Assembly: GCA_934454525.1 (NCBI GenBank) | Contig: CAKSFM010000002.1 | Coordinates: 62,001 to 126,000 of the forward strand | DNA from: an uncultured Clostridia bacterium | Lineage (GTDB): Bacteria; Bacillota; Clostridia; UMGS1883 | Direction of reading: 5' to 3' | Length of the DNA stretch: 64,000 nucleotides | Shown: piece by piece, positions 8,559 through 17,250 of the stretch | How positions within the stretch are numbered: the stretch's first letter is position 1 | Layout: the number at the start of each line of letters is the position of its first letter | Notes under the pieces: generated by a model | The model's database searches: none | Told to the model about the DNA's origin: nothing | What the model saw: the letters and a program-made list of their open reading frames with translations, nothing else | Position numbers and translations under genes: made by a program

Positions 8559-11135
8559 ATGGCAAAGGGTAAGACCGAAAAAAAGACCCCGTCAGCACAA
8601 ACAAAGAAAAATGTAAAAAATGAAGCGCTCTCCCCGTCGGGGAAAGCGCTTTCACAGCGTACGACGCAGAAAAAGGTGCAAAAACGTTCAGCAGCGCCGC
8701 AGCGTGCAACAAAAAAATCCTCTGCCGCGCGTTATCCGAGAAAGGAAATCACGGCAATTGTCATGATTTTCGTGAGCATAATGTTTGTGCTCTCCTATTA
8801 TTTCAAATCATTCGGAATTGTCGGTGAGCTTGTGAAAAATCTCGGGTGTATTCTGCTGGGAGCTTCATCATATGTCATCCCGGTCATTCTCTGCATTGCA
8901 ACGGTTCATCTGTTTGCAAAGGGAACGCTTGCTCCTCATGTTCACCGCTATGTATTCGCGTCTCTGATGCTGATATTTGTGTCAGCGCTTCACACGCTTT
9001 ATTTCACAACGCTTGAACCTGAGCTTTTCTCTTCCGGGAATGCAACCTTTGCTTCTCTGATTGAAACATCGGTAACAAGCGGCAAAAGCTGTCATTCCGG
9101 CGGAATAATCGGGGCGCTGTTGGCGCTTCCGCTGCGCGGACTTGTTTCCTCAACCGGAGCAGCCGTTATTCTGGTCTGTCTGTCGCTCCTGTGCATTGTA
9201 ACGGCAACCGGTCTTGAACCGCTCACAAACTTTGCCGGGTTTATATCAGACTCTGTATCGTCACTTATTGACAGAATGTACGAAGAAAAGGAATCTGCCT
9301 CCGAAAACCCGGAAAAAGAGCATGCCGGCAACGGCACTGAATCCGGCAGCAAAAAAACCGCTGAAAAAACTCCTGAGAAAAAAAAGAAGAAGAAAATTGC
9401 CTTATCGGAAGAAAAAGAGCCGGACAAGCCGGGCAATGAACCCGAAGTGCATGACGAAAAACCCGGGGGCAGCACAGAGCAGTCCGACTCTGATTTTGAA
9501 ATTCATGTTTTCGAGCCTAAGCCGACTGACGAGCTTCCGAACCTTTCAGATCCGGTCAAAAAAACCGAAATCCCCAAGGATATTGAAAACATGGCAATGG
9601 AGGCATCCGGCGGAGTTAAAGAAGAAAAAGAGGACAATTCACCGATTGAGCTTACCGACAGCGATATTGATACTGACCACATAGACTATGAGTTTCCTCC
9701 CGTTGATTTGCTTTCGCGCGATAAGGTTCCGGTTTCCGGCGGTGATAAAAAGGAAGACTTGCGGACGCAGGCAAATAAGCTTATCGAAACTTTGAAAAGC
9801 TTCGGTGTTGAAGCAAGAGTACTTGAAGTAAGCAAAGGACCGAGCGTCACGCGGTTTGAAATCCAGCCGTCAGCCGGCGTGAAGGTCAGCAAAATTGTTA
9901 ATCTTGCCGATGATATTGCTCTGAACCTTGCAGCGATGGGAGTGAGAATTGAAGCTCCGATTCCCGGCAAGGCGGCTGTCGGAATTGAGATTCCGAACAA
10001 AAACACTTCAATGGTTCGTCTGCGTGATGTTATTGATTCGGACGAATTTCGGAATTACAAGTCAAAAACAGCATTTGCAATGGGCAAAAACATTGAAGGA
10101 TTGCCCGTTGTATCGGATATTTCAAAAATGCCGCACATGCTTATCGCCGGTGCAACAGGCAGCGGTAAAAGTGTTTGCATAAATTCGCTTATTACAAGTA
10201 TTCTCTATAAAGCCGACCCCAATCAGGTCAAACTGATACTCATTGACCCAAAGGTGGTTGAGCTTGGGGTTTATAACGGCATCCCCCACCTTCTTATTCC
10301 TGTTGTTACCGATCCGCGGCGCGCGGCAGGTGCGCTGAACTGGGCGGTGCAGGAGATGGTTAAGCGCTACCGAATGTTTGCCGACACAAATGTGCGTGAT
10401 ATTAAGGGTTACAACGAATATGCAGCAATAAACGGCGAGCGTGAGTTAGAGCAGATTATAATCATCATCGATGAGCTTGCCGATCTTATGATGGTAAGTC
10501 CGCGCGATGTTGAAGATTCCATATGCCGACTTGCACAGATGGCACGTGCCGCCGGCATGCATCTTGTTATTGCAACGCAGCGCCCGTCCGTTGATGTTAT
10601 CACCGGTCTTATCAAGGCAAACGTTCCGAGCAGAATAGCATTCTCAGTTTCAAGCCAAATTGACAGCCGCACGATTCTCGATATGGGCGGCGCGGAAAAA
10701 CTGCTCGGCAAAGGCGATATGCTGTTTCTCCCGATGGGAGCAAGCAAGCCGACAAGAATTCAGGGCGCGTTTGTTTCCGATAAGGAAGTTGAGAACATTG
10801 TCAGCTTCGTCAAAACCGACTTTTCGGCAAAATACGATGAGGATGTTATGGAACATATCGAAAACGGAGTTGAGGACACTTCCGAAGCTGAGGACAAATC
10901 CTCAGATTGGGATGAGCTTCTTCCGCAGGCAATCGAAATTGTTGTTGACATCGGTCAGGCAAGCGCATCTCTTTTGCAGCGCAAGCTTAAGGTCGGGTAT
11001 TCGCGCGCCGGCAGACTGGTTGACCAGCTTGAGGAACGGGGAATCATCGGTCCGCACGAGGGCAGCAAGCCGCGCCGCGTTCTTATGACAAAAACCGAGC
11101 TTATGGAGCTGAATGCAAGCGGCAATAATATTTAG
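8559..11135 (+). CDS. ftsK: DNA translocase FtsK/SpoIIIE
   Basis: An 858-residue septal DNA pump. After a basic N-terminal tail (about 1-62) come four hydrophobic segments (about 63-220), an acidic, Lys/Glu/Pro-rich linker (about 240-390), the RecA-like motor with Walker A GATGSGKS (about 530) and Walker B IIIIIDELADLMM (about 630), and a C-terminal winged-helix gamma domain (GYSRAGRLVDQLEERGIIGP) that reads orienting sequences on DNA. It moves chromosome DNA through the division or sporulation septum. FtsK and SpoIIIE cannot be told apart by sequence here; in Clostridia the single copy often does the SpoIIIE job. Confidence 0.94.
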   Translation: MAKGKTEKKTPSAQTKKNVKNEALSPSGKALSQRTTQKKVQKRSAAPQRATKKSSAARYPRKEITAIVMIFVSIMFVLSYYFKSFGIVGELVKNLGCILLGASSYVIPVILCIATVHLFAKGTLAPHVHRYVFASLMLIFVSALHTLYFTTLEPELFSSGNATFASLIETSVTSGKSCHSGGIIGALLALPLRGLVSSTGAAVILVCLSLLCIVTATGLEPLTNFAGFISDSVSSLIDRMYEEKESASENPEKEHAGNGTESGSKKTAEKTPEKKKKKKIALSEEKEPDKPGNEPEVHDEKPGGSTEQSDSDFEIHVFEPKPTDELPNLSDPVKKTEIPKDIENMAMEASGGVKEEKEDNSPIELTDSDIDTDHIDYEFPPVDLLSRDKVPVSGGDKKEDLRTQANKLIETLKSFGVEARVLEVSKGPSVTRFEIQPSAGVKVSKIVNLADDIALNLAAMGVRIEAPIPGKAAVGIEIPNKNTSMVRLRDVIDSDEFRNYKSKTAFAMGKNIEGLPVVSDISKMPHMLIAGATGSGKSVCINSLITSILYKADPNQVKLILIDPKVVELGVYNGIPHLLIPVVTDPRRAAGALNWAVQEMVKRYRMFADTNVRDIKGYNEYAAINGERELEQIIIIIDELADLMMVSPRDVEDSICRLAQMARAAGMHLVIATQRPSVDVITGLIKANVPSRIAFSVSSQIDSRTILDMGGAEKLLGKGDMLFLPMGASKPTRIQGAFVSDKEVENIVSFVKTDFSAKYDEDVMEHIENGVEDTSEAEDKSSDWDELLPQAIEIVVDIGQASASLLQRKLKVGYSRAGRLVDQLEERGIIGPHEGSKPRRVLMTKTELMELNASGNNI

Positions 11136-11153
11136 TCAAAAGGCGCTTTTTAC

Positions 11154-11182
11154 TTGACACAAACAGAAAAATGCGCTATACT
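11154..11182 (+). promoter_or_regulatory. Sigma-A promoter of scfA(B)
   Basis: TTGACA (11154-11159), 17-nt spacer, TATACT (11177-11182). This near-consensus promoter lies just after ftsK and drives the peptide gene, predicting strong expression. Confidence 0.85.
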
Positions 11183-11219
11183 ATAGATTAAAGAGATTAC
11201 ATAAAGGAGATTCTGTACA

Positions 11220-11366
11220 ATGAAAAGAATAGTTACATTAAAGACACGCGATCTTAATAAGTCTGTTAAAACCGGCGGCTGCGGCGAGTGTCAGACATCT
11301 TGTCAGTCAGCCTGCAAGACCTCTTGCGGCGTAGCAAATCAGGCTTGCGAAAACAGCAATCGCTAA
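11220..11366 (+). CDS. scfA: SCIFF ranthipeptide precursor ScfA
   Basis: A 48-residue peptide beginning MKRIVTLKTRDLNKSVKTGG. Six cysteines lie in the C-terminal half: C21, C24, C28, C32, C36, C43. This is the 'six cysteines in forty-five residues' family, nearly universal in Clostridia. The radical-SAM maturase encoded next installs thioether bonds from Cys sulfur to non-alpha carbons of acceptor residues. The biological role is poorly known; quorum or metabolic signalling has been proposed for relatives. The gene has its own strong promoter and an AAGGAGA site at 11204-11210, and it is followed by a hairpin that may limit read-through to the maturase gene. Confidence 0.95.
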   Translation: MKRIVTLKTRDLNKSVKTGGCGECQTSCQSACKTSCGVANQACENSNR

Positions 11367-11380
11367 ATTGAACTATAAGA

Positions 11381-11418
11381 GGGGTTGTAAGGTTTGTGGA
11401 AGCATTTCTTACAACCCC
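11381..11418 (+). terminator. Attenuator-like hairpin between scfA and scfB
   Basis: Perfect 11-bp stem GGGGTTGTAAG (11381-11391) / CTTACAACCCC (11408-11418) with a 16-nt loop. It is followed by a weak T tract (CTTTATTAT), suggesting partial termination so that precursor exceeds maturase. The scfB Shine-Dalgarno region repeats part of the motif (AGGGGTTACAA). Confidence 0.6.
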
Positions 11419-11453
11419 TGCTTTATTATCATCTGTAAAAAAGGGGTTACAAA

Positions 11454-12830
11454 ATGATACATCAGTATAAAATGTGCGGATATAATATTGTGCTCGATGT
11501 TTTCAGCGGTTCTGTTCATGTGGTGGACGATGTTGCTTACGATATAATTTCAATGATAAAAACCGCGTCCGAGGATGAAATTGTGCGCACCATGACGGAA
11601 AAGTATGGTATGCGCGAGGATGTGACGGAGGACGAAATCCGCGAATGTATCGGAGATATTCATGAGCTTGAGAAAAGCGGTCAGCTCTTCACCGAGGACG
11701 CTTATGAGGAGATAGCAAGAAACTACAGGCGCAATAATTTTAATGTTAAAGCAATCTGTCTGCACGTTGCTCACACCTGCAATTTAAACTGCTCGTATTG
11801 CTTTGCGGCACAGGGCAAATACCATGGCGAACGCGCCGTCATGAGTCTTGAAACCGGCAAGCGCGCAATTGATTTTCTGATTGAAAATTCGGGCGCTCAC
11901 AAGAATCTTGATATCGACTTTTTCGGCGGCGAACCGCTCATGAATTGGGATGTTGTGAAGCAGCTCGTTGAATACGGACGCCGGCAGGAAAAACTTCATG
12001 ATAAGAACATTCGTTTCACACTTACGACAAACGGAGTTTTGCTCAATGATGAAGTTATTGATTTCTGCAACAAAGAGATGCACAATGTTGTTCTGAGTCT
12101 TGACGGCAGACCCGAGGTTCACAACAGATTCAGAAAGGATTACAACGGCGTCGGGAGTTACGAAAAAATTCTTCCGAACTTCCTCAATTTCTTAAAGAAG
12201 CGCGGAAACAAAAGCTACTATATGCGCGGAACATACACTCACTATAACACGGAGTTCTTAAACGACATTCTTCATATGGCGGATCTTGGGTTTAAGGAAC
12301 TGAGTATGGAGCCTGTTGTGTGCGACCCGTCTGACCCGTGCGCACTCACACAGGAGGATCTTCCTGTGCTTTATGACCAGTATGAAAAGCTTGCCGAGGA
12401 AATGATTAAACGAAAAAAAGAGGGGCGCGGATTCACCTTCTATCACTATATGATTGACCTGACCGGCGGTCCATGCATATACAAGCGTGTTGCCGGGTGC
12501 GGATCCGGCACGGAATATCTTGCCGTAACGCCGTGGGGTGAGCTTTATCCCTGTCATCAGTTTGTCGGAGACGAAAAGTACAGTATGGGCAATATTTACG
12601 ACGGCGTTACGAATACAGCCGTGCGCGAAAAATTTGCCGCATGCAATGCATACACGCGCCCCGGCTGCGCCGATTGCTGGGCAAAGCTTTACTGCGCAGG
12701 CGGCTGCGCCGCAAATGCATACCATGCAACGGGGGACATTTCCGGCGTTTATGAATATGGCTGCGACCTGTTCAAAAAGCGCATTGAATGTGCGCTTGCG
12801 GTTAAGGTTGCGGAAAGCGCCGATTCGTAA
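11454..12830 (+). CDS. scfB: SCIFF radical SAM thioether maturase ScfB
   Basis: A 458-residue radical SAM/SPASM enzyme. The N-terminal ~90 residues resemble an RRE/PqqD-like peptide-binding domain. The radical SAM [4Fe-4S] motif is C109-x3-C113-x2-C116 (CNLNCSYC). The SPASM region supplies many cysteines for auxiliary clusters (GCGSGTEYLAVTPWGELYPC, CADCWAKLYCAGGC and a last Cys in YGCDLF). It generates a 5'-deoxyadenosyl radical and cross-links ScfA. It lies 87 bases after scfA, past a hairpin. The length matches known SCIFF maturases. Confidence 0.95.
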   Translation: MIHQYKMCGYNIVLDVFSGSVHVVDDVAYDIISMIKTASEDEIVRTMTEKYGMREDVTEDEIRECIGDIHELEKSGQLFTEDAYEEIARNYRRNNFNVKAICLHVAHTCNLNCSYCFAAQGKYHGERAVMSLETGKRAIDFLIENSGAHKNLDIDFFGGEPLMNWDVVKQLVEYGRRQEKLHDKNIRFTLTTNGVLLNDEVIDFCNKEMHNVVLSLDGRPEVHNRFRKDYNGVGSYEKILPNFLNFLKKRGNKSYYMRGTYTHYNTEFLNDILHMADLGFKELSMEPVVCDPSDPCALTQEDLPVLYDQYEKLAEEMIKRKKEGRGFTFYHYMIDLTGGPCIYKRVAGCGSGTEYLAVTPWGELYPCHQFVGDEKYSMGNIYDGVTNTAVREKFAACNAYTRPGCADCWAKLYCAGGCAANAYHATGDISGVYEYGCDLFKKRIECALAVKVAESADS

Positions 12831-12902
12831 AAACGGACTGATGCTAATGAAGCATTGGTTCTGAACCCATATTTTCAGTTTAAATATCCGCAGCGGCAAA
12901 AA

Positions 12903-12937
12903 GGCTGCAGCAAAATGAATTTCGTTCTGCTGCAGCC
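12903..12937. terminator. Bidirectional terminator between scfB and the glycosidase gene
   Basis: Stem GGCTGCAGCA (12903-12912) / TGCTGCAGCC (12928-12937), preceded by AAAAA and followed by CTTTTT. It sits between two convergent genes and can end transcription from both sides. Confidence 0.85.
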
Positions 12938-12942
12938 TCTTT

Positions 12943-15294
12943 TTATACCTCATACACTTTGATTCCGTCAAGACCGATATCGTCCGTTTCCCTCTCAAAC
13001 GGCAGCGTCATCTCATGATAAGTGCCTATGCGTTTTTCGCTCAAATCCGAAATATCGGAATGAACGAATGCTCTTCCGCCAACGCTTTTAACATAAATGT
13101 CAAGCACATTATTTTTCTTCAGCACCGCGCCGTCTATTCTGCACGAAAACGGCGGCATTATCAGCTGCGCAGCGGTTGCTCCGTTTAAAACAAGCTCTGC
13201 CGAATAGCGCGGATTATCAAGCTCTATCATAATATCCTTACCGCTCTGCGATTCAAACTCAACGCTGTATTTCATGCAGACGGGGATTCCGGCGTCATCC
13301 GTACATATCACGCCGTTTTTAACCGACAGACGGCTTACCGTCTCGCCTTTCGGCGAAAGAACCGTCTTAATCGGAGTCAATTTCGGGAATGTTTGCTTCA
13401 CGCCTGAAAGCTCTTCATCTGTAAATATCACAATCACCGCTTCACCGCCCTCAAGCTCAAAGCTGTATTCCGCTGAGTCAAGTGCAAACATCTTGCCGTT
13501 TTCCGCATTTGCCGCAAAGCCTTTCCGTTTTTCATTGAATGTCACGCAAAAGCTTTCTTTCGCGGTATTTTCATTATAAAGAACATAAATTGACGCATTA
13601 TCCGTTATTCGCTTCATAACACGCAGATTTTCCGAACCGCCGCCGACAAGCGCGCCCGATATTCCGCTTTCGCTGTAGGCAAACGCACCGTCAAACGACA
13701 TTCCGCCGCTCATAATATACACTCTGCCGCCTGCCGCAATAAATTTTCCGATTGTTTCCGCAGCCTTTTCGGAAATATACTTTACATTCGGAATATAAAG
13801 TTCCCGATATTCCGCAAATCCCGAACAAAGCGCACCGCCGCTGATGCGGCATCCCTCAAGGAAATCATCATCCGCAACATCAAAGTACACACGCTGTTTC
13901 TCAAGTGCATATCCCATGGAGTAATACCCCGCGGCAGCAGCCGCATTTCCTGCCCAAAGGTCGCGCATTGGCATATAAAGCGCCGCATTACATACCGGTT
14001 TCCCGAGCGAGCAGACGTACATCATTCTTGAAACATATTCGTTGAATTTTTTAAGCATTGCACTGTCAAACACAGGCGGAACAAAATGCGGACGGCACTG
14101 CCCCGAAAGGAATTTATCCCTGCCCGAGGTCACGCTCATAAAATTGATTATATTTATGCCGCGTACGAACTGATAGTTGCAGACATAGCGCATCTCGTCA
14201 TATGTAATCCCATCGCCGTAAACAGCAAAAGATTCCGACAAAGTACGCGTTTTCCCCGTCTGATTCGCCGCAGACGCAGCTATGCGCGGAAAAAACACAT
14301 TGCCCTTTTTCCCGGGAAATATCTGGCGGAGAATAACATCCACACCCGGAATATCCATATTTCTCAGGTGGCGCAGCGCACCGCCCATCTGCTTTGCATA
14401 TGTTTCGATTCTGTCATCACCGTCCACATGACCGGTAAGCGCAAGGCCGTTTTCCCTGCACCATGCATGAAGCTTTTGCATATAAACCCTGTCAAACCTG
14501 CGTGAACAGTAATCCATATACTCAATGCGGAAAAGTTCCGAATCACAGCCAACGTTTTTATCGAAAACGGCCGGAAGATAATCCTCGATATTATACCCTG
14601 TGGTGTGCTCAAAATCCGCGCTGTCCTCAATGAAATATCTGTAACACGCGAGCGGCTCGTCCGTAAACATTGCCGTCAGCTTTGTGCCGAACAAATCGCC
14701 CATGTGCTTTTTATATGCGTCATATGTGCAGCGGATAAACTCATCCGTTGCCTTGTCGTTAAGCAGCCGCGGAATCATTGTATCGAGCGTTTTTATGTTA
14801 TAGACAAATACTTCCTCATCCTTTTCCGCCGTATAAGGAAGCGTAAGGCGGTTTAAATCCGAATCGAATGCACAAAGGCAGCAATCAAGTGTTTCACCCT
14901 GTTTAAGCGTTATTTTGTCCTCTGTGTATATTTTTGCGCACATATCCGGAAGCGCTTTCACAACATGACCGCACGCCATCCCCGACGGCCATCCCCCCTC
15001 ATCATACAGCCACGCGGAAATCCCGATTGAATCGGCATACAGCACTGCATATCTCACAAGCTCAAAGAATTCATCCGTAAGATATTCCGGCTGCATCTCG
15101 GTTATCATCGATGTCGGACGAAACTCTTTCGGCTCGGGAAGAATATATGTTGCCCTTATCCCCATTTCAAGCATTTCGCAAAGCTGTTTTTCAATCAGCC
15201 CGCGGTCAATGCTGCTGTTCCATATCCATGTGTAAACCGGACAAAAATCCTTTGCAAATCCGCTTTTAAATACGTTTTTATCAAATATGTTCAT
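12943..15294 (-). CDS. GH106-like glycoside hydrolase (alpha-L-rhamnosidase-related)
   Basis: A 783-residue protein with no signal peptide. The N terminus has YTWIWN (21-26), a region of GIRATYILPEP and WLYDEGGWPSG (95-105), typical of the large family related to GH106 alpha-L-rhamnosidases. Later parts look like a beta-sandwich C-terminal half (e.g. PRYSAELVLNG). The assignment to that superfamily is from memory of these motifs; the substrate is not known. It would act in the cytoplasm on imported oligosaccharides, but no transporter or sugar regulator is next to it. It has its own promoter and is divergent from corA. Confidence 0.65.
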   Translation of the reverse strand: MNIFDKNVFKSGFAKDFCPVYTWIWNSSIDRGLIEKQLCEMLEMGIRATYILPEPKEFRPTSMITEMQPEYLTDEFFELVRYAVLYADSIGISAWLYDEGGWPSGMACGHVVKALPDMCAKIYTEDKITLKQGETLDCCLCAFDSDLNRLTLPYTAEKDEEVFVYNIKTLDTMIPRLLNDKATDEFIRCTYDAYKKHMGDLFGTKLTAMFTDEPLACYRYFIEDSADFEHTTGYNIEDYLPAVFDKNVGCDSELFRIEYMDYCSRRFDRVYMQKLHAWCRENGLALTGHVDGDDRIETYAKQMGGALRHLRNMDIPGVDVILRQIFPGKKGNVFFPRIAASAANQTGKTRTLSESFAVYGDGITYDEMRYVCNYQFVRGINIINFMSVTSGRDKFLSGQCRPHFVPPVFDSAMLKKFNEYVSRMMYVCSLGKPVCNAALYMPMRDLWAGNAAAAAGYYSMGYALEKQRVYFDVADDDFLEGCRISGGALCSGFAEYRELYIPNVKYISEKAAETIGKFIAAGGRVYIMSGGMSFDGAFAYSESGISGALVGGGSENLRVMKRITDNASIYVLYNENTAKESFCVTFNEKRKGFAANAENGKMFALDSAEYSFELEGGEAVIVIFTDEELSGVKQTFPKLTPIKTVLSPKGETVSRLSVKNGVICTDDAGIPVCMKYSVEFESQSGKDIMIELDNPRYSAELVLNGATAAQLIMPPFSCRIDGAVLKKNNVLDIYVKSVGGRAFVHSDISDLSEKRIGTYHEMTLPFERETDDIGLDGIKVYEV

Positions 15295-15343
15295 TGCCGC
15301 TGTCCTTCCTTTTTATCGAAAATGCACCTCACATTTTGTAAAT

Positions 15344-15372
15344 ATTATATCGGATTTATGCGTCACGGTCAA
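15344..15372 (-). promoter_or_regulatory. Sigma-A promoter of the glycosidase gene
   Basis: On the minus strand: TTGACC (15372-15367), 17-nt spacer, TATAAT (15349-15344). The start codon is about 50 bases downstream. Confidence 0.8.
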
Positions 15373-15379
15373 TAAAATT

Positions 15380-15407
15380 TTGCTTTATTTTTCTGTATTA
15401 TTATGAT
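15380..15407 (+). promoter_or_regulatory. Probable promoter of corA
   Basis: TTGCTT (15380-15385), 16-nt spacer, TATGAT (15402-15407). It abuts the divergent glycosidase promoter. Confidence 0.55.
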
Positions 15408-15433
15408 ACACTTATATCAAAGGAGGAATCTGC

Positions 15434-16258
15434 ATGAATACGGCTTTTAAACTCAGTGATATTGAACGGCTGCGCCCGTATATAGGCGATAATCTTTACG
15501 AATTGCAGGAATCGGCGCATCATCTTTGTCTTTCTCTCGAAAATGGAGCTTATCTGTTTAAACTTGAATACAGAAATTTGAATTCCGATAATCTCAGGCT
15601 CTCACCTGTCACCATATATTGCAGTGACAATGATTTTCTTGTTTTTTCGGACTGTCTTTCTCTGCCCGGGGATGCAAACAACGCTCTTTCGGATTCGCCG
15701 TTCAAAATGCTTGCCCTGTTTCTTGACCGGCTGACGGAAAACGATGCCGATATACTCGATTTCTATGAATCCGAGCTTGGCAGGTTGGAGCAAAGGCTGC
15801 TAAATTCCACAAAGGAGCTTGCAAGCATCTGCGATATTACCGATGAACGGCGTGCTCTGTCACTGATTAAGCGGTACTATGACCAGCTGGACGGCATTTT
15901 TGACACACTCGTTCAGGATGAACTCAGTTCAGTTCCGAAAAATGTTAAAACGCACTTCATCATTCTTGACCACAGACTCAGTCACCTCTGCGCAACGGTT
16001 GATCATTTGCGCGAATATATCACGCAGCTCCGTGAGGAATATCAGTCGCAGGTTGACATTGAGCAAAATGAAATTATGAAAATATTCACTGTTCTGACAG
16101 CCGTTTTTCTTCCCCTTTCGCTTATTGTCGGTTGGTACGGAATGAATTTCAAAATGCCGGAATACGGCTGGAAGCACGGCTACCTTTTTCTGATAGTCTT
16201 CAGCGTTTCAGTCTGTATTTGGACATATCGGTTTATAAAACGCAAAAAATGGTTTTAA
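15434..16258 (+). CDS. corA: CorA-family divalent cation channel
   Basis: A 274-residue 2-TM-GxN transporter. The large N-terminal cytoplasmic domain ends in a long helix (about 160-210). Two C-terminal TM segments follow, with the selectivity-loop signature YGMNF-MPE between them (about 236-245) and the basic end IKRKKWF. CorA proteins form pentamers that pass Mg2+ (some Co2+/Zn2+). A Shine-Dalgarno AAGGAGG lies at 15420-15426. A terminator follows directly. It shares only a divergent promoter region with the glycosidase. Confidence 0.9.
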   Translation: MNTAFKLSDIERLRPYIGDNLYELQESAHHLCLSLENGAYLFKLEYRNLNSDNLRLSPVTIYCSDNDFLVFSDCLSLPGDANNALSDSPFKMLALFLDRLTENDADILDFYESELGRLEQRLLNSTKELASICDITDERRALSLIKRYYDQLDGIFDTLVQDELSSVPKNVKTHFIILDHRLSHLCATVDHLREYITQLREEYQSQVDIEQNEIMKIFTVLTAVFLPLSLIVGWYGMNFKMPEYGWKHGYLFLIVFSVSVCIWTYRFIKRKKWF

Positions 16259-16260
16259 AT

Positions 16261-16296
16261 GGCAGCGGCAAAATGCAATTGCATTTTGCTGCTGCC
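16261..16296 (+). terminator. Terminator of corA
   Basis: A nearly perfect 36-nt palindrome, GGCAGCGGCAAAATGCAA joined directly to its complement, 3 bases after the corA stop. The T-run is poor (CTATTTGG). The hairpin and its 3' flank resemble the terminator and flank at 61239-61324. Confidence 0.6.
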
Positions 16297-16315
16297 CTAT
16301 TTGGGGCGAAAGAAA

Positions 16316-16592
16316 TAGGCATAACAGATTCGAACACATGCGCCCAATGCTTGTTAAATTTCCGCTCAGCCGTTCTTTCGGGATTCGCAAGGCGACAGCC
16401 TTGCTTCACCCTGCAATAACCGCTGAACAAAAATTTTCCAGCGCATTGGGTCTGCGAGTTCAAAAAGAGCAAATTTTTTGCAGGAAAAGGCAAAAGCGCA
16501 GTTAATAGTTTATCTATTAACGAGCATTTTAACGCATTATTGCGACAAATTTGCCTTTTTGAACCGCATGATGTTCGAGTCTGTTATGCCTA
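16316..16592. repeat. 277-bp inverted-repeat element (MITE-like), no ORF
   Basis: The ends are TAGGCATAACAGATTCGAAC... (16316-16342) and its inverted copy (16565-16592), differing by one mismatch and one indel over 27 bases. Inside are further inverted pairs: CCCAATGC (16343-16350) / GCATTGGG (16443-16450); a TTCAAAAAG..GCAAATTT arm (about 16459-16480) against 16541-16563; and GTTAATAG/CTATTAAC around 16501-16521. No coding frame is credible. It could be a non-autonomous mobile element or a long structured RNA. No clear target duplication was seen. Confidence 0.6.
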
Positions 16593-16593
16593 G

Positions 16594-16760
16594 TGCAGAA
16601 CGGACAAACTGAACCCGAAGGCGTACATAGGTACTCCGAGAGGTGAAGTTTGTTCGTAGCATAAAGCGTTTTTATAGAAATTCGTTGCATAACGAATTTC
16701 TACATTTGGATTTTGGACTGTTTACTCTGATTTTCTATTCGCTTTATGCGTTCTGTGCAT
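16594..16760. repeat. Structured intergenic repeat, copy 1 (shared with 53.3 kb)
   Basis: The core 16613-16654 matches the reverse complement of 53314-53354 at about 36 of 41 positions. An outer stem ACAAACT (16604-16610)/AGTTTGT (16647-16653) encloses a GGCGTAC-ATA-GTAC hairpin. Then come a perfect 12-bp stem with a GCAT loop (TAGAAATTCGTT 16675-16686 / 16691-16702) and a 10-bp pair GCATAAAGCG (16659-16668)/CGCTTTATGC (16740-16749). No gene is encoded. Together with the element at 16316-16592 it fills the corA-rlmH gap of about 515 bases. Confidence 0.6.
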
Positions 16761-16773
16761 TTTGCTGATGCCC

Positions 16774-17250
16774 CTATTTGTGGTACGTTTCGTTTGCATT
16801 TATCTTAAACGCTCTGTAAATCTGTTCCTCAAGCACAAGCCGCGCAATTCTGTGCGGCAGCGTCATCGGACTGAGACTGAGCCTGAAATCCGCTCTGTTT
16901 TTAACCTCATCCCAAAGACCGAGCGAACCTCCTATAACAAAATCTATATCGCCGCCGCTGAACGAAAGCTTTTCTATCTTCTTCGCCAGCTCCTCGCTTG
17001 AGAGCATTTTGCCCTCAATGCACATTGCAATAACGCGGTCACCCCTGGCGATTTTGCTCATAATCTGCTCACCCTCAGCTCGCAGAACCGCTTCACATTC
17101 GCCCTTGGACGGATTCTCCGGAATCTTTTTGTCAGGCAGTACAATACAAGTGAGCCTGCAAAAGCGGCTGAGCCGTTTTTCATACTCGGCAAGTGCCGCC
17201 TTAAAATAGTCCTCTTTTATTTTTCCGACGCTTATAATATTGATATTCAA
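16774..17250 (-). CDS. rlmH: 23S rRNA (pseudouridine1915-N3)-methyltransferase RlmH
   Basis: A 158-residue SPOUT methyltransferase that methylates pseudouridine 1915 in helix 69 of 23S rRNA. It begins MNINIISVGKIKEDYFKAAL, and the knotted C-terminal SAM-binding end is seen as DIDFVIGGSLGLWDEVKNRA and LSLSPMTLPHRIARLVLEEQ-type sequence. Length is standard. The start overlaps the upstream MBL stop by 4 bases (ATGA), showing coupling. Confidence 0.95.
   Translation of the reverse strand: MNINIISVGKIKEDYFKAALAEYEKRLSRFCRLTCIVLPDKKIPENPSKGECEAVLRAEGEQIMSKIARGDRVIAMCIEGKMLSSEELAKKIEKLSFSGGDIDFVIGGSLGLWDEVKNRADFRLSLSPMTLPHRIARLVLEEQIYRAFKINANETYHK

Noticed and set aside
16316..16345. TTCGAA near a GATTCGAAC string suggesting a tRNA T-loop
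   Set aside because: No acceptor, D or anticodon arm and no CCA; the string is part of an inverted repeat.
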